Of a stretch of 64,000 nucleotides of DNA, positions 9,643-19,834 are shown in pieces. Each line of letters starts with the position of its first letter. Within the stretch, counting starts at the first letter, position 1. This DNA comes from Golubevia sp. BC0850. Its lineage: Eukaryota; Basidiomycota; Exobasidiomycetes; Golubeviales; Golubeviaceae. The notes beneath the pieces are model-generated. The model ran no database searches. It was not told where the DNA came from and saw only the letters and a list, made by a program, of their open reading frames with translations. The position numbers and the translations under genes are program-made. Location of the stretch: positions 682,001-746,000 of the forward strand of contig JAAVVG010000001.1 of assembly GCA_012976225.1 (NCBI GenBank), read 5' to 3'.

Positions 9643-11239
9643 GGAGAGGTAGTCGAGCTTTCTCTGTAAATGAACGCCTCTCTCAAGTTTCAATCACCAA
9701 TAAATCGGGTTCCCTTTCACTACTTTCCTAGTATCATCTTCAAGACACAAAGTTCAAGGCTTCAACACTTTTTCTCAGCTCCTCAACCTGTAGCCTTCTT
9801 ATCTCTTTCTTGTTCCCAACTTTCACGACCTCTCACTTTTTACAATTCAAAATAAAGGATCTTTCAAAATTATTCATTCAGACCTCAAAATTCTTCTTCT
9901 CCTCGAACGTTACTTTCTTCCACAAAACCTCAAACCGAAGATCGATACCCTCCGGCCCACAATATAAACTTTCTGTTTCGACCTCTCCAATTTGTTTTCA
10001 TCAGATTTGTGTTCCGACTCTTCTCACACATTCATTTTCTCCCTATCACTTTCCAATTTTCTTTCCTCGAAGCCTGGTTCAGACGACTTGACTTTCCTTC
10101 ACGACCGACCTTTTCCCTGTATCCTTCCTACTCGATCTTTTCTCTTTTCTGTTCTCCTTCTCTTGGAAAAAACTTGTTCGGACCTCATCGATTCTTGACG
10201 GAGGTTGTCAGCCGCCACACAGGTGCGTATCGTCTCTCTCCACCAAAGACTCGATCTTCCTTTCCAAAACTCTTGTATTAGGACAAGACTTAATGCTTAG
10301 AGTAAAATCAACTTACAAAAAGCGTAAACGTCAGTACGGCTCGTAATCTTATCTTGGAGTTTGAATGCCGCCTCGAGTGGCGAAACAAGGAGTGGAGGAT
10401 TCAAAGTGATTCTCTTATCTCTTTAGCCACCAGGAGTAGGCTTTCGAGGCTCCTAATAGTGCAGATGCCTGAAGCAAGCTCAGTCTTGTTCCTGCAAGAG
10501 GCTCATCCAGCTTACTCAAGTCGTCGTCATCCACACTCCATAGCCACGAAGAGGAAGAGCGATTCTGTCAGCTTTTCTCCGTTGACCTCCCTCTTGCTAC
10601 CCTTCTACTTGCTTCTTGATATACTCCAGAAGTACTGGGTGGGGCTTTCTTGGAGCCAGCTGAAGAAGTCTTACGAGAAATCCCTTATCTGTCACTGGAT
10701 GAGCGTTCACTGTGCACCCCCTTTTCTGGCCCGTAGGGAACCCAAAGCCCCCACCTTACCCTCAAAGGACTTCTATTTGTCTCTGTTTCCCGAAATAGCC
10801 CCTCAATAAGGGAGGTCGTGCGAGTGAAATCCAAGAGGGACAATCCGATGGTTCTTAGTGGCACAAGCCCCCAAAAGAGATTCTAGCCAAAAGAAGAGAC
10901 GCAATGGAAGTGGAGTAAATCTTTGACTTGTTTTTGATGTCGATCATGGACAAGATAGAAGTTTTGAAAATCGTGGGCAGTGTGTGATAGTTGCAGTGAT
11001 TCCTTATCTTTGGTCGAGCGAGGCTAGATTAGCAGGTTTTTCGAGCTTTAAACTCCTTCTCTCCAACTTCTTCCTCCTTGGCTTTCAACCTTTTCTGCTT
11101 CTTCCTTCCAAACCATTCCATTCCATTTCTTTCCTCCCTCCCACCAACTGCAAGAACTTGAGGCGATAAAACTGGAAGAGTCGAGAGAGAGAAGAACCGT
11201 CAAATAACCCAACCTCCAATCAAAAGTCTCTCATTCGCC
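9643..11239 (+). promoter_or_regulatory. Long upstream region of the ammonium transporter with clustered GATA sites
   Basis: About 1.6 kb without a believable gene; long C+T-rich tracts fill 9720-10270 and 11060-11160. CTTATC (GATAAG on the other strand) occurs at 9798, 10348, 10414, 10684 and 11003, and GATAAA near 11165. GATA factors (AreA/Nit2/Gat1 type) activate fungal ammonium permeases when preferred nitrogen is scarce, so this fits nitrogen control of the next gene. The binding is inferred; the motif positions are seen directly. Confidence 0.55.
9699..9704 (+). terminator. Poly(A) signal AATAAA
   Basis: Canonical hexamer 57 bases after the stop of the thioredoxin-PITH gene. Confidence 0.5.
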
Positions 11240-14180
11240 ATGGTGAACATTACATATGGAGTCTTGAGCAATCCTGATGGAAACTCAGTTGGCTCTGCCA
11301 ACATTGCACCCAATGGAACTGATCTCATAGTGACGTACGATTCAGAGTGAGTAAGAACTTTCTGTCCTATACCCTTTCACCATGTCCTATCCCGTCCACT
11401 GGTGCTCACTCTCTCTCCCCTCTCTCCACCTCTCTCCTTCTCTCAGTACTAAGATTGCCAGTTACAATCCTGGCGCGATCTCTTGGGTTCTAACCTGTAC
11501 CGCTTTGGTCTGGATCATGGTGAGTTGCCCTTCTTCTTCACTTCAACCCAGTCTGGTGTTTTTTCTTCTCCTTTTAATTCCGATCCTCTCTAACCTCGGA
11601 CTACTTCTTTCTTCCTCTCACTCTTGTTTCTCTTCTTCAAATCTGACCTGGCATCGTCTATCATGTTCTTGCTCTCTCATTCAATAGATTCCGGGTAAGT
11701 TCCCTAGGGAGTGCTGCAAGGAGGCTCGAGAGGTGGTTGGGAGGGGCAGGCTGGGGCTAGAAGGAGATCGGAGTGGCCTCAGATAAGGATGCCACTCAAT
11801 GGGTCTTTTTGAACTCGATCGATTTCTAACTCGATCGATTTCTCTGCGTGGGATTGAAAGGAATGAACTCAATGGAGAGACAGACCTCTTTCAAACGTCA
11901 AGACATCGAGAGTCGAGACTCATCCACTCTCCTCCTACTCTCCCCTTCTAACCCTCTCGTCTGCTTCTGCGATCAGGTCTCGGATACCTATACTCTGGGC
12001 TAGCACGTCGTAAGAATGCTCTACATCTTCTTCTCTTGACTCTCGCTGCCCTTGCAGTCACTGGTTTTCAGGTGAGCGTTTGTGATAGAGGAAGGCTGAG
12101 TCTCTCATGCCTCAACCTGAGCCGCTTCTGACGTTCTTGCTGCACCTCTTATCTTTTTATTTGTGGCCGATCTCTCAGTGGTTCTTCTGGGGATACTCTC
12201 TAGCCTTTTCACAAACCTCAAACGCTTTCATCGGTAACATGCGTAACTTTGGATTTATGAACGTTCTTCAAGATCCAGTCGCAGCTGCCAACAACAAGAT
12301 TCCAGAGATCGTCTACGCTGCTTACGAAGGAATGTTCGCAGCTCTAGTTCCAGCCATCGCCATCGGTGCTGCTTGTGAGAGAGGCAGAGTTTGGCCTTTC
12401 TTGGTCTTAGTCTTTTGCTGGAACACTCTAGTCTTTGACTTCTTGGCTGCTTGGGTTTGGAATCCAAATGGTTGGGCTTTCAAATGGGGAGTTTTGGATT
12501 ATGCTGGAGGAGGACCAATCGAAATCGCTTCTGGTATTACTGGAACTGTCATCTCTTATTACTTGGGACCAAGAAGAGGTTATGGAACTGAGAAACTTCT
12601 CTTCAAACCTCACAATGTTTCTCATATTGTTTTGGGGACTGCCTTCCTTTGGTTTGGGTGGTTGGGTTTCAATGGTGGTGTGTTTCGAATCGAGAAGGAT
12701 CTAGCATCTTTGCGAGTTGTTAGGGGAAAAAAGGAATCCGTCTCTGACCTAGCCCCTCTCCTTTGCTCTTCTTCCCTTCGCTCCTTTGCGGATCCAGGCT
12801 CTACTTTCGATGCTAACATCAAAGCAGCAATGGCTATCATGACCACTAATACTGCGGCCTCAGTAGGTGCGTAATGAGATCAGAAACTTGATTTTTTCCT
12901 CAATCGTCCTACATGCCTGCGTTTCTGACGTTTTCTGTCCTTTCTTCTTTTCCACCCTTTCTGTACCTGCCTAACGATTGGCTTCTTCTAGGCGGTCTTG
13001 CTTGGATGTTCATGGACTTCAGGTTGGAAAGAAAGTGGAGTGTCGTCGGGTTCTGCACTGGAGGTGAGTAGAGAAGGATTGTTCCCAGTCTCTTAGATAG
13101 AGGTGAACATTCCGATCTCTCGATTGTGGATGGGTTTGAATTCTTGAATGGATGAAATGAAAATGTTGAGCTCTTTGCCACTCTTCTGAAAAATGACTTC
13201 GACCCTCCTCTCTTCTTCACAACCACGCTCCCTATTTTGCAATTGCGATCGCTTTTAATTTCTCTTCATAGCAATCGCTGGTCTTGTGGCTATCACAGCA
13301 GCAGCTGGTTTCGTTGGGTCAGTTGAACGAGCCCGACGACGCAAGGTAGAGACTTCGAGGTCTGACTTCTTCCCCTTCTCTTTCCCTTCCTCTTTCAGAC
13401 TACCTGCCTCTGTACTCATCGGAGTTGCAGCAGCTGTCATCTCGAATTATGCTACTCAATTGAAGTCGTTCGCTCGTTGTGACGATGTTATGGACGTCTT
13501 CGCCGTGCACGCTCTCGCTGGTATCGTCGGACTACTCCTCACCGGAATCTTCGCTCAAGCTAGTGTCGCAGCCAATGACGGATACACTGAGATTCCCGGA
13601 GGTTGGTTAGATGGACACTGGATCCAGTTACCAAAGCAGATCGCATGGTGTGCCGTCTGTGCTGGTTGGACTGGACTCATGACCTACATTCTGATGTCAG
13701 TATTCGGAGAAAAGAAAAAAAAACTGATCTACACGATGTCGTTGATGGAGCAGCTCCCCAGAAACCACTGCGCTCTAAGATACAAAACTCACTCTTCCTC
13801 TTCCCTCTTCCAGGTTCATCATCGATCACACCCCTTACGTCGGACCTTTCAGAACTTCTGTCGAAGCAGAGATTATCGGGGTGGATGAAGATCAGTGTGG
13901 AGAATTTGCCTACGATTACGCTTTCATCAACAGAGATTTGGAAGGAAACTGCGAACCTTCTCAGATCCCATCTCACAGAGACTACAATCCTGCACTCAAC
14001 ATGCACGAGAAGGCTCCAGGATACAACTCTAATTCACCTGACCCAAGTAGGAGTGAGGAAGACGTTGGAAGCTCTCACTCTCCCGAACCAATTGGAAACG
14101 ACGCTCATGTTGAACCAGCTTCGAATGCAAGAGAAGCTGCTGAGAAGATCGAGATGGAAAAGGTGGGAGAGAAGGCGTAG
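11240..14180 (+). CDS. Ammonium transporter (Mep/AMT family)
   Basis: Plasma-membrane ammonium permease, 543 residues in ten exons: 11240-11346, 11447-11519, 11688-11694, 11977-12071, 12179-12677, 12798-12866, 12992-13063, 13272-13317, 13399-13695, 13814-14180. The N terminus (MVNITYGVLSNPDG) is outward-facing and Asn-rich. Family blocks follow in order: IPGLGYLYSGLARRKNAL, WFFWGYSLAFS, the vestibule FGFMN, AAYEGMFAALVPA, WNPNGWAF, LWFGWLGFNGG, NTAASVGGLAW, ATQLKS and the pore-His block MDVFAVHALAGIVG. The hydrophilic cytosolic tail (about 120 residues) is acidic and Ser-rich and probably phosphoregulated. The third exon is only 7 nt, yet encodes the invariant IPG. Two introns use GTCAGT donors and others GTGTGT or GTGCGT, unlike the GTGAGT standard here. 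Upstream GATA sites suggest nitrogen catabolite control. Confidence 0.93.
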
Positions 14181-15195
14181 CGATTAACAAAACGAAAATT
14201 CAAATTCTCAATTCAACTCCAATCAATCGAAAATAAGTTGCTAAACTTCAAGTTACCGTTTCTCTTCAGTCCTTTCAATATCATTCTTGGCTTCTCCTTT
14301 ATTCTAATTTTCTGTCTTACTATTGCGGATAAGCTTTTCTTCCCTATACATAGATTCCGTTGCTTTTTTTGTTTGCCTTTTCCTGTTAATAAGATTCCAC
14401 AGTCCAAACTCCAGATACATACAATAGCTATGCGCGTGAATTGAGTAAAAGAAAGAGAAAGGGTCAGAGGTTCGCTCGAGCCAATTGATCTAAATAATCA
14501 GGTTCGGATCGTAAAAGACGTACATCAGTACAGTCCAAGCTATTCAGGGGCTTGTGAGCTACGTTGTGTGGGTAGATGGGGAAAGAGGAAAGAAGCGTTC
14601 GAGATTCTTCCCTTTGGAAGACCTCGTCCTTAACCTTGACTGATGAAAAACTAGACTAAAGCTGTATCTGTTCCCTTTTTTCGGCGAGGATTGGAATGCC
14701 TCAGATTTGAGAGGAAGGGGTAGAGGATGCTCTTCTGTCGACGCGTTGTTTGGTTCAGACTCTCTACTCTCGAAAATTATGGTGTTGTGAAAACAAAAAA
14801 TTCAATCGTTTAAGAGGTCTACTTAAGACTGGGACTTTGAAAGAGGGGAGAAGAAAACGGGTCTGATTTTTTGGACATGAGAAAAAGAGCATGAGTTCGC
14901 ACGGTAGGACCAAGGTGAACTGTTGGCCGTGGGTTTGAAGAGAGTGTGATCAAAGGAAAAGATTTGAAATGCAAAAATGAAGCAACGGTGAAGAAAAGAC
15001 GGAAAGAAATCTGAGAGCACCTGGTGCTCTCACTCTTCAGCCTCATGGTTCGAGCTCCCAGATTTGTTTGTCGCTCGTCACTCAGAACACAAGATGTAGA
15101 TAGGGCTAATTGCACATGGACAAAAATTGATTCGGGACTACAAAAAGATGCCTTTCTTCAAAGAAAGGTAAGCTTGAGAAACTAGATCACCCCTT
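14181..15195. other. Convergent intergenic region, no gene seen
   Basis: About 1 kb between two convergent genes, holding both 3' ends. The first 250 bases are AT-rich (3' UTR-like). Short ORFs in 14819-15115 have no recognisable domains. No tRNA-like B box that pairs with an upstream A box was found. Confidence 0.5.
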
Positions 15196-16260
15196 TCACT
15201 GAGATGGTTTGAAAACGCCACACCACACGTCCATGCTTCTAACATCCTCCACGTTTCCTTCTGGAATTGAGGCTTCCAATGCACAGGAATGAGCTTGCAC
15301 GGACTGGAGCTTTTCGCCTCCTTCTAAGCTGACAGCCTTGACTACTTCTCTCGCTCCATATACTTCCCAGCCCCCGTCTCTTAGCCCTTCTTCTGGAGTA
15401 ATACATTCCTCCCCTACCAGCTCCCAGCCTGCTTCTTGAGCGCAGGAACGTATCATTTGAGGAGTGAATATAGTTTGAACGTTTGCTTCGTGTTTTGGTG
15501 AAATCGATTGAAGCAAGACTGAAAGAATGTGAGGGACAGCAGACCCTTCTCCGGTCTTCAAGGAGGTTGAAAGACTCCATTCCGCCATACAGAGAGATTT
15601 CACTCCGGACTTCCGAGCTGAGGATAGAATTGAGGTGAGAGTCGATTGGGATGGGAGGTAGTAGAGGGAGTGGACCAGGAAGAGAGTAGAGTATGCTTGA
15701 CTATCTGTTGGACTTGGATTAGAGGAGAGATAGTCTTCTAGAGTTGATTGAGAGAATGAGAGCCTTGAGGATAGAGGAGAGGAAACGAGATGTTCTTGGG
15801 CTTGAGCGAGTGTGAAAGGTGAACCTGGGTGGGAGTACGAGTCGAGAATGGTCAAGTGAAGATGAGTCAATTTCCGTTCCCTTCAGATTCGAATAATGAA
15901 AGAAATGTCCGTTTCCTGTTCCAGAAGTAGACGAAACTCACCATAATCCAATCGTGCTGGATCAATTCCGACTACTCGAGCTTTCCCTTGCTCAGGCAAG
16001 AGAGCGCCAGCCAACAATCCAATGAAGTCTCCTTGTCCACATCCGACATCTAGGGAAACTCCAGAAAGTACGATCTTCTCCAAGTCGAAAGTGGCCTCCT
16101 TCTTAGCCTGATTGATCTCCAACCAAGTCTTCAGAATGTTCCCGCGATGAATCGTTTGAGACATTTGTACCTGTCCGTTTGACTCTGATCCATTTTGGAT
16201 CGAGAATTTGGAGATCTCTTGATAGTCCAATTGAGAGACTCTTGATAGAAGGGAAGACAT
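15196..16260 (-). CDS. Class I SAM-dependent methyltransferase
   Basis: Two exons, 16260-15942 and 15824-15196, give 315 residues. Motif I is VSLDVGCGQGDFIGLL (residues about 68-83), followed by the acidic strand VVGIDPARLDYG, then GSPFTLAQAQEHL across the splice site. The intron has a GTGAGT donor and an acceptor at CCCAG just before GSPF; splicing there keeps phase and continues the family's LDYGSPxTL block, so I preferred it to nearer AGs. Later strands (LFLVHSLYYLPS, VKSLCMAEWSLS) complete a Rossmann-like fold. The substrate is unknown. The promoter lies in 16261-16677, shared with the divergent MTHFR gene. Confidence 0.85.
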
Positions 16261-16677
16261 GGTCGGGAAGAAGAAGAGAAGATGGAGAGTCTCGCTTTTG
16301 TAGGCATGCTTCGAGTCACGCCTAAGAACGAGTCAGCCTCGCAGCCTCCCATGAGGACTTGGCCACCTCATGTAAAGAGTATGTATGTGTTTTCCGGAAG
16401 AGTCATAAATCAAACATTGAAAACTCGAAAGATTTCATGATGTTATGGGTGTCTGAAGAGGGAGACTGAACGTTTGTAGCTGAACTGGACTCTCCCAACG
16501 TTTCGAGCTGAAGCCTGAAGAGACGACAGATTCAGATTACAACCTTCTTCTTGCCCTATCCCTGTCCTCTTATCGACAAAAGCAAGACCTTAAAATTGAC
16601 TCTGACCTAGATCAGCAAGAGCAAGACGCAAGCTTCGAAAATATCTTTAGCTTTCATCTTTCAACTTCTTCCGAATC
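16261..16677. promoter_or_regulatory. Divergent promoter region between methyltransferase and MTHFR genes
   Basis: 417 bases between two divergent start codons; no ORF of note. The MTHFR-proximal part (16530-16677) is C+T-rich, as commonly seen before fungal start sites. Confidence 0.45.
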
Positions 16678-19304
16678 ATGGTCTCCCCAACTTCCACTCC
16701 AGCTCCTCCAGGCGATCTTTCATGGAAGAGTAAGTCGCCTTTCCATCTATTTGTTCTTGACTCTCTCTCTAATCTAGTTGCTCCATTCTAATATCTCAGT
16801 CACCAACAAGATCGCAAAGGCTGAAAAGGAAGGCAGAATCTGGTAAGTTTACAAACCAGAATCCACAATCTTCCTATGTCACATCGCTCACCCTGTCTCT
16901 TCTGCTTCTTCCTCTGTCTTACAGGTGGAGTTTCGAATACTTTCCCCCCAGGACTGCTCAAGGTCTGACCAACTTGTGTGAGTTCTGAGGCCACAGAGAA
17001 GGAGCAAGAAGAAAGAGGGAAGCAGCAACAAGAGGCTGGTTGAAATTGCCCATTGAAAACTTGTGGATGGAGTTCTGGGTGCTCAAATTAAACACAGAAG
17101 TGAATGGTTAGACAAAGTTCATGATCAGAAATGAGGATGGCTTGGGTGGGCACTTTCCTTCTCACCTAAAAATTCCATCGGATGAGGATCCGAGTTCTTT
17201 CTCCTTTCTCGAATCGAGATGAGGGTCCACTTAGTCGCTGACTTCATTCTCCCCATCACATCTCACCCCACAGACGATCGTATCGAGAGAATGGCAGATC
17301 TAGGACCTGAATTTGTAGACATTACTTGGAACGCTGGAGGACGTACTTCAGATCTGACTGCTCAGCTCATCAAGACAGTCCACACCTACATCGGACTCGA
17401 GACCTGCATGCATCTGACATGTACCAACATGCCACGATCAAAGGTGGACAACGCCTTAAAAGAAGCCAAGGAATTCGGATGCAGAAACATTCTAGCTCTT
17501 CGAGGAGATCCTCCCGCTGGTCTATCTGAATGGGAGCCTCACGCCGCTGGTTTTACCTATGCTCACGAATTGGTTTCTTACATCAAGGAACAGTACGGAG
17601 ACTATTTCGCTATCGCAGTCGCAGGTTTCCCAGAAGGTCATCTCGAGGCGAAGGAAGGGAAGGAAGTGGAGATGCAGAGATTGAAGTACAAGATCGACGC
17701 AGGAGCAGATTTCATCTTTACTCAAATGTTCTATGATTTTGAAATCTTCGAGAAATGGGTTAAAGAAGTTAGATCTTACGGAATCAATTGTCCGATCGTT
17801 CCAGGAGTTATGCCAATTCAAACTTATGGAGGATTCCAGAGAGCTACCGCTAGATTCCAAACGATCGTTCCAGACAGCTTCACTCAAGCCCTAGAACCAG
17901 TCAAAGATGATGATCAGGCAGTCAGAGAAGTTGGAACTAGATTGGTGGGAGATTTATGTAGGAAGATTATTGATCCAAAATACGGCCTAGGAATTTCTGG
18001 TCTTCACATTTATACTATGAATTTAGAAAGAGGTTCAAGAATGTTGTTGGAATACCTAGATTTAGCTCCTTCAGTCAATCAAGTCAACCCTCTTCCTTGG
18101 ACTCCATCTCTTACTCCAAAGAGAAGAGACGAAAAGATCAGACCTATCTTCTGGGCTAACAGAGCCAAGTCTTACGTTAACAGAACCGAAACTTGGGATG
18201 AATTCCCTAATGGAAGATGGGGAGATGCTCGATCTCCAGCTTATGGTGACGTCGATGCATATGGAGTCAAGCTCCGTTACAATAACGACGAAGCGAAGGA
18301 AATGTGGGGACATCCAACCAGTTTGTTAGACGTCAAGGATCTCTTCAAGAGCTTCTGCGCTGGTGACCTAAAGGCTCTACCTTGGTCTGAAACTCCGATC
18401 GCTAAGGAAACAAAAGTCATCGATCAGAAGTTAGAAGCTATCAATGACAAAGGTTTCTTGACTATCAACTCTCAGCCTGCTGTCGACGGAGTCAGCAGTG
18501 ACGACAAGGTTCACGGATGGGGACCAAAGAATGGATATGTTTATCAAAAGGTGAGTTTTCGGTTTCATTTTTGAGAGATCTCAGGAATAAGAGAAGGGGA
18601 GTCGAGATCGGGCGGCATACATTCAAGGTCCTTTGCTTACCCTCTCTTGCTTCTCCTACTTTCCTGCATCAGGCCTATCTCGAATTTTTTGTCTCTCCAG
18701 AGAATCTGACTGCTTTGATCTCGAAGATCGAATCCAATCCACAAATTACCTACCACGCTGTCAATTCTCTTGGTGATATGAGAACCAACACTACCTCTGA
18801 AGCACCAAACGCCGTGACGTGGGGAGTCTTCCCTCACTGTGAGATTGTTCAGCCAACCATTGTCGAATCTATCTCTTTCGTGAGTATCCCATTCTTCGAG
18901 CTCGAGACGTCTTCCTTAGCGTCGGTGCTGACTTTGTCTCCACCCCATCTGTCCTCACTTGCACCTCCCAGCTGGCATGGAAAGACGAGGCTTACGAGAT
19001 TGGTAGGAACTGGGCTAGAGTCTACGAACCTGAATCTGAATCTCGAAAGTTCTTGGAGAAGATGTTCGATTCCTGGTTCTTGGTCAACGTGGTCCACAAC
19101 GACTTCAAGTCTTCCGAAGGAATCTTTGAGATCTTCTTAGGCCCAAGCAAGAATCCAGCTGCTCAAGTTTCCGGAAGTCTAAATGGCACTACTCTCAATG
19201 GAGTCTCGAAGACTATCGGAGAAATGGCTGGAAACACCGCCGAGAAAGTCAAAGAGTTGATTTCCAGTTTGAACGGACAATCAAATGGATTAGCAAGTAA
19301 CTAG
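16678..19304 (+). CDS. Methylenetetrahydrofolate reductase
   Basis: Reduces 5,10-methylene-THF to 5-methyl-THF, the methyl donor for methionine synthesis. Exons 16678-16729, 16800-16842, 16925-16977, 17274-18550, 18673-18879 and 18972-19304 give 654 residues. The catalytic TIM-barrel half shows WWSFEYFPPRTAQG, RMADLGPEFVDITWNAGG, HLTCTNM, ILALRGDPPAG, GADFIFTQMFYD and CPIVPGVMPI, all family hallmarks for FAD and folate binding. The C-terminal regulatory half (from about residue 330) includes WGDARSPAYGD, YVNRTETWDEFPNGRW and GWGPKNGYVYQK, the AdoMet-responsive domain of eukaryotic enzymes. After NDFKSSEGIFEIFLG the protein ends in a Gly/Ser/Asn-rich tail. Met12 and Met13 types cannot be told apart from this alone. 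The first three coding exons are each about 50 nt. Confidence 0.96.
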
Positions 19305-19834
19305 AGATCCTTTCCTTTTTTTTTTCAAGAGAAATAAAAAAAACAGAATCATTCCCAGTTTCCCCTCTAATTTCCGATAGTTTCGTTTAAAGGACAAAGG
19401 GCATCAACTGCCTTTTCTCCTTCAAGACTTTACATCTTTCCACCTCTTCCTTTCAACTTCTTGTCAATACCTTTCTTCCGGTTCTTTACCCTCCCTATCC
19501 CTTTCTTTTTGCCAGGTCACCCTACGTCTTTATCAATATCATCATTTATATCTCAATTGTAACCAAAACTGCTCAACGCATCTTCTCACTTCCTTCATTT
19601 CAACAATTTCCCTGTTCCTGTTTAGTCGTCCAACACGCATTACTTTCTTCTCTTAATCCCTGTCTCTTCTTTTCGGGGTCAAATTCAATACACAAAAAAT
19701 AGAACATTCTCTCTCATTCTAACAAAGTCGCAACTCTGAGAATGAAAAGAACCAAGAAAAATTCACCAAACGGTTGGGACATGGAGAGAAGGTATTGACA
19801 AGACCTGACTTTGGTATAGAGCTGTACATGATTT
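19305..19834. other. Convergent intergenic region, no gene seen
   Basis: 530 bases between the MTHFR and Rab-like 3' ends. Strongly pyrimidine-rich on the plus strand (19410-19680), so it reads as 3' UTR and spacer. No ORF or RNA gene supported. Confidence 0.5.
19333..19338 (+). terminator. Poly(A) signal AATAAA
   Basis: Hexamer 29 bases after the MTHFR stop, followed directly by an A run. Confidence 0.5.

Noticed and set aside
10354-10809. 151-residue ORF upstream of the ammonium transporter
   Set aside because: No domain, no start or splice context, mixed composition; lies in a promoter region with C+T-rich flanks.
15868-15941. Nearer AG acceptors for the methyltransferase intron
   Set aside because: They lead to a stop or lose phase; the acceptor before GSPFTLAQ restores the family block.
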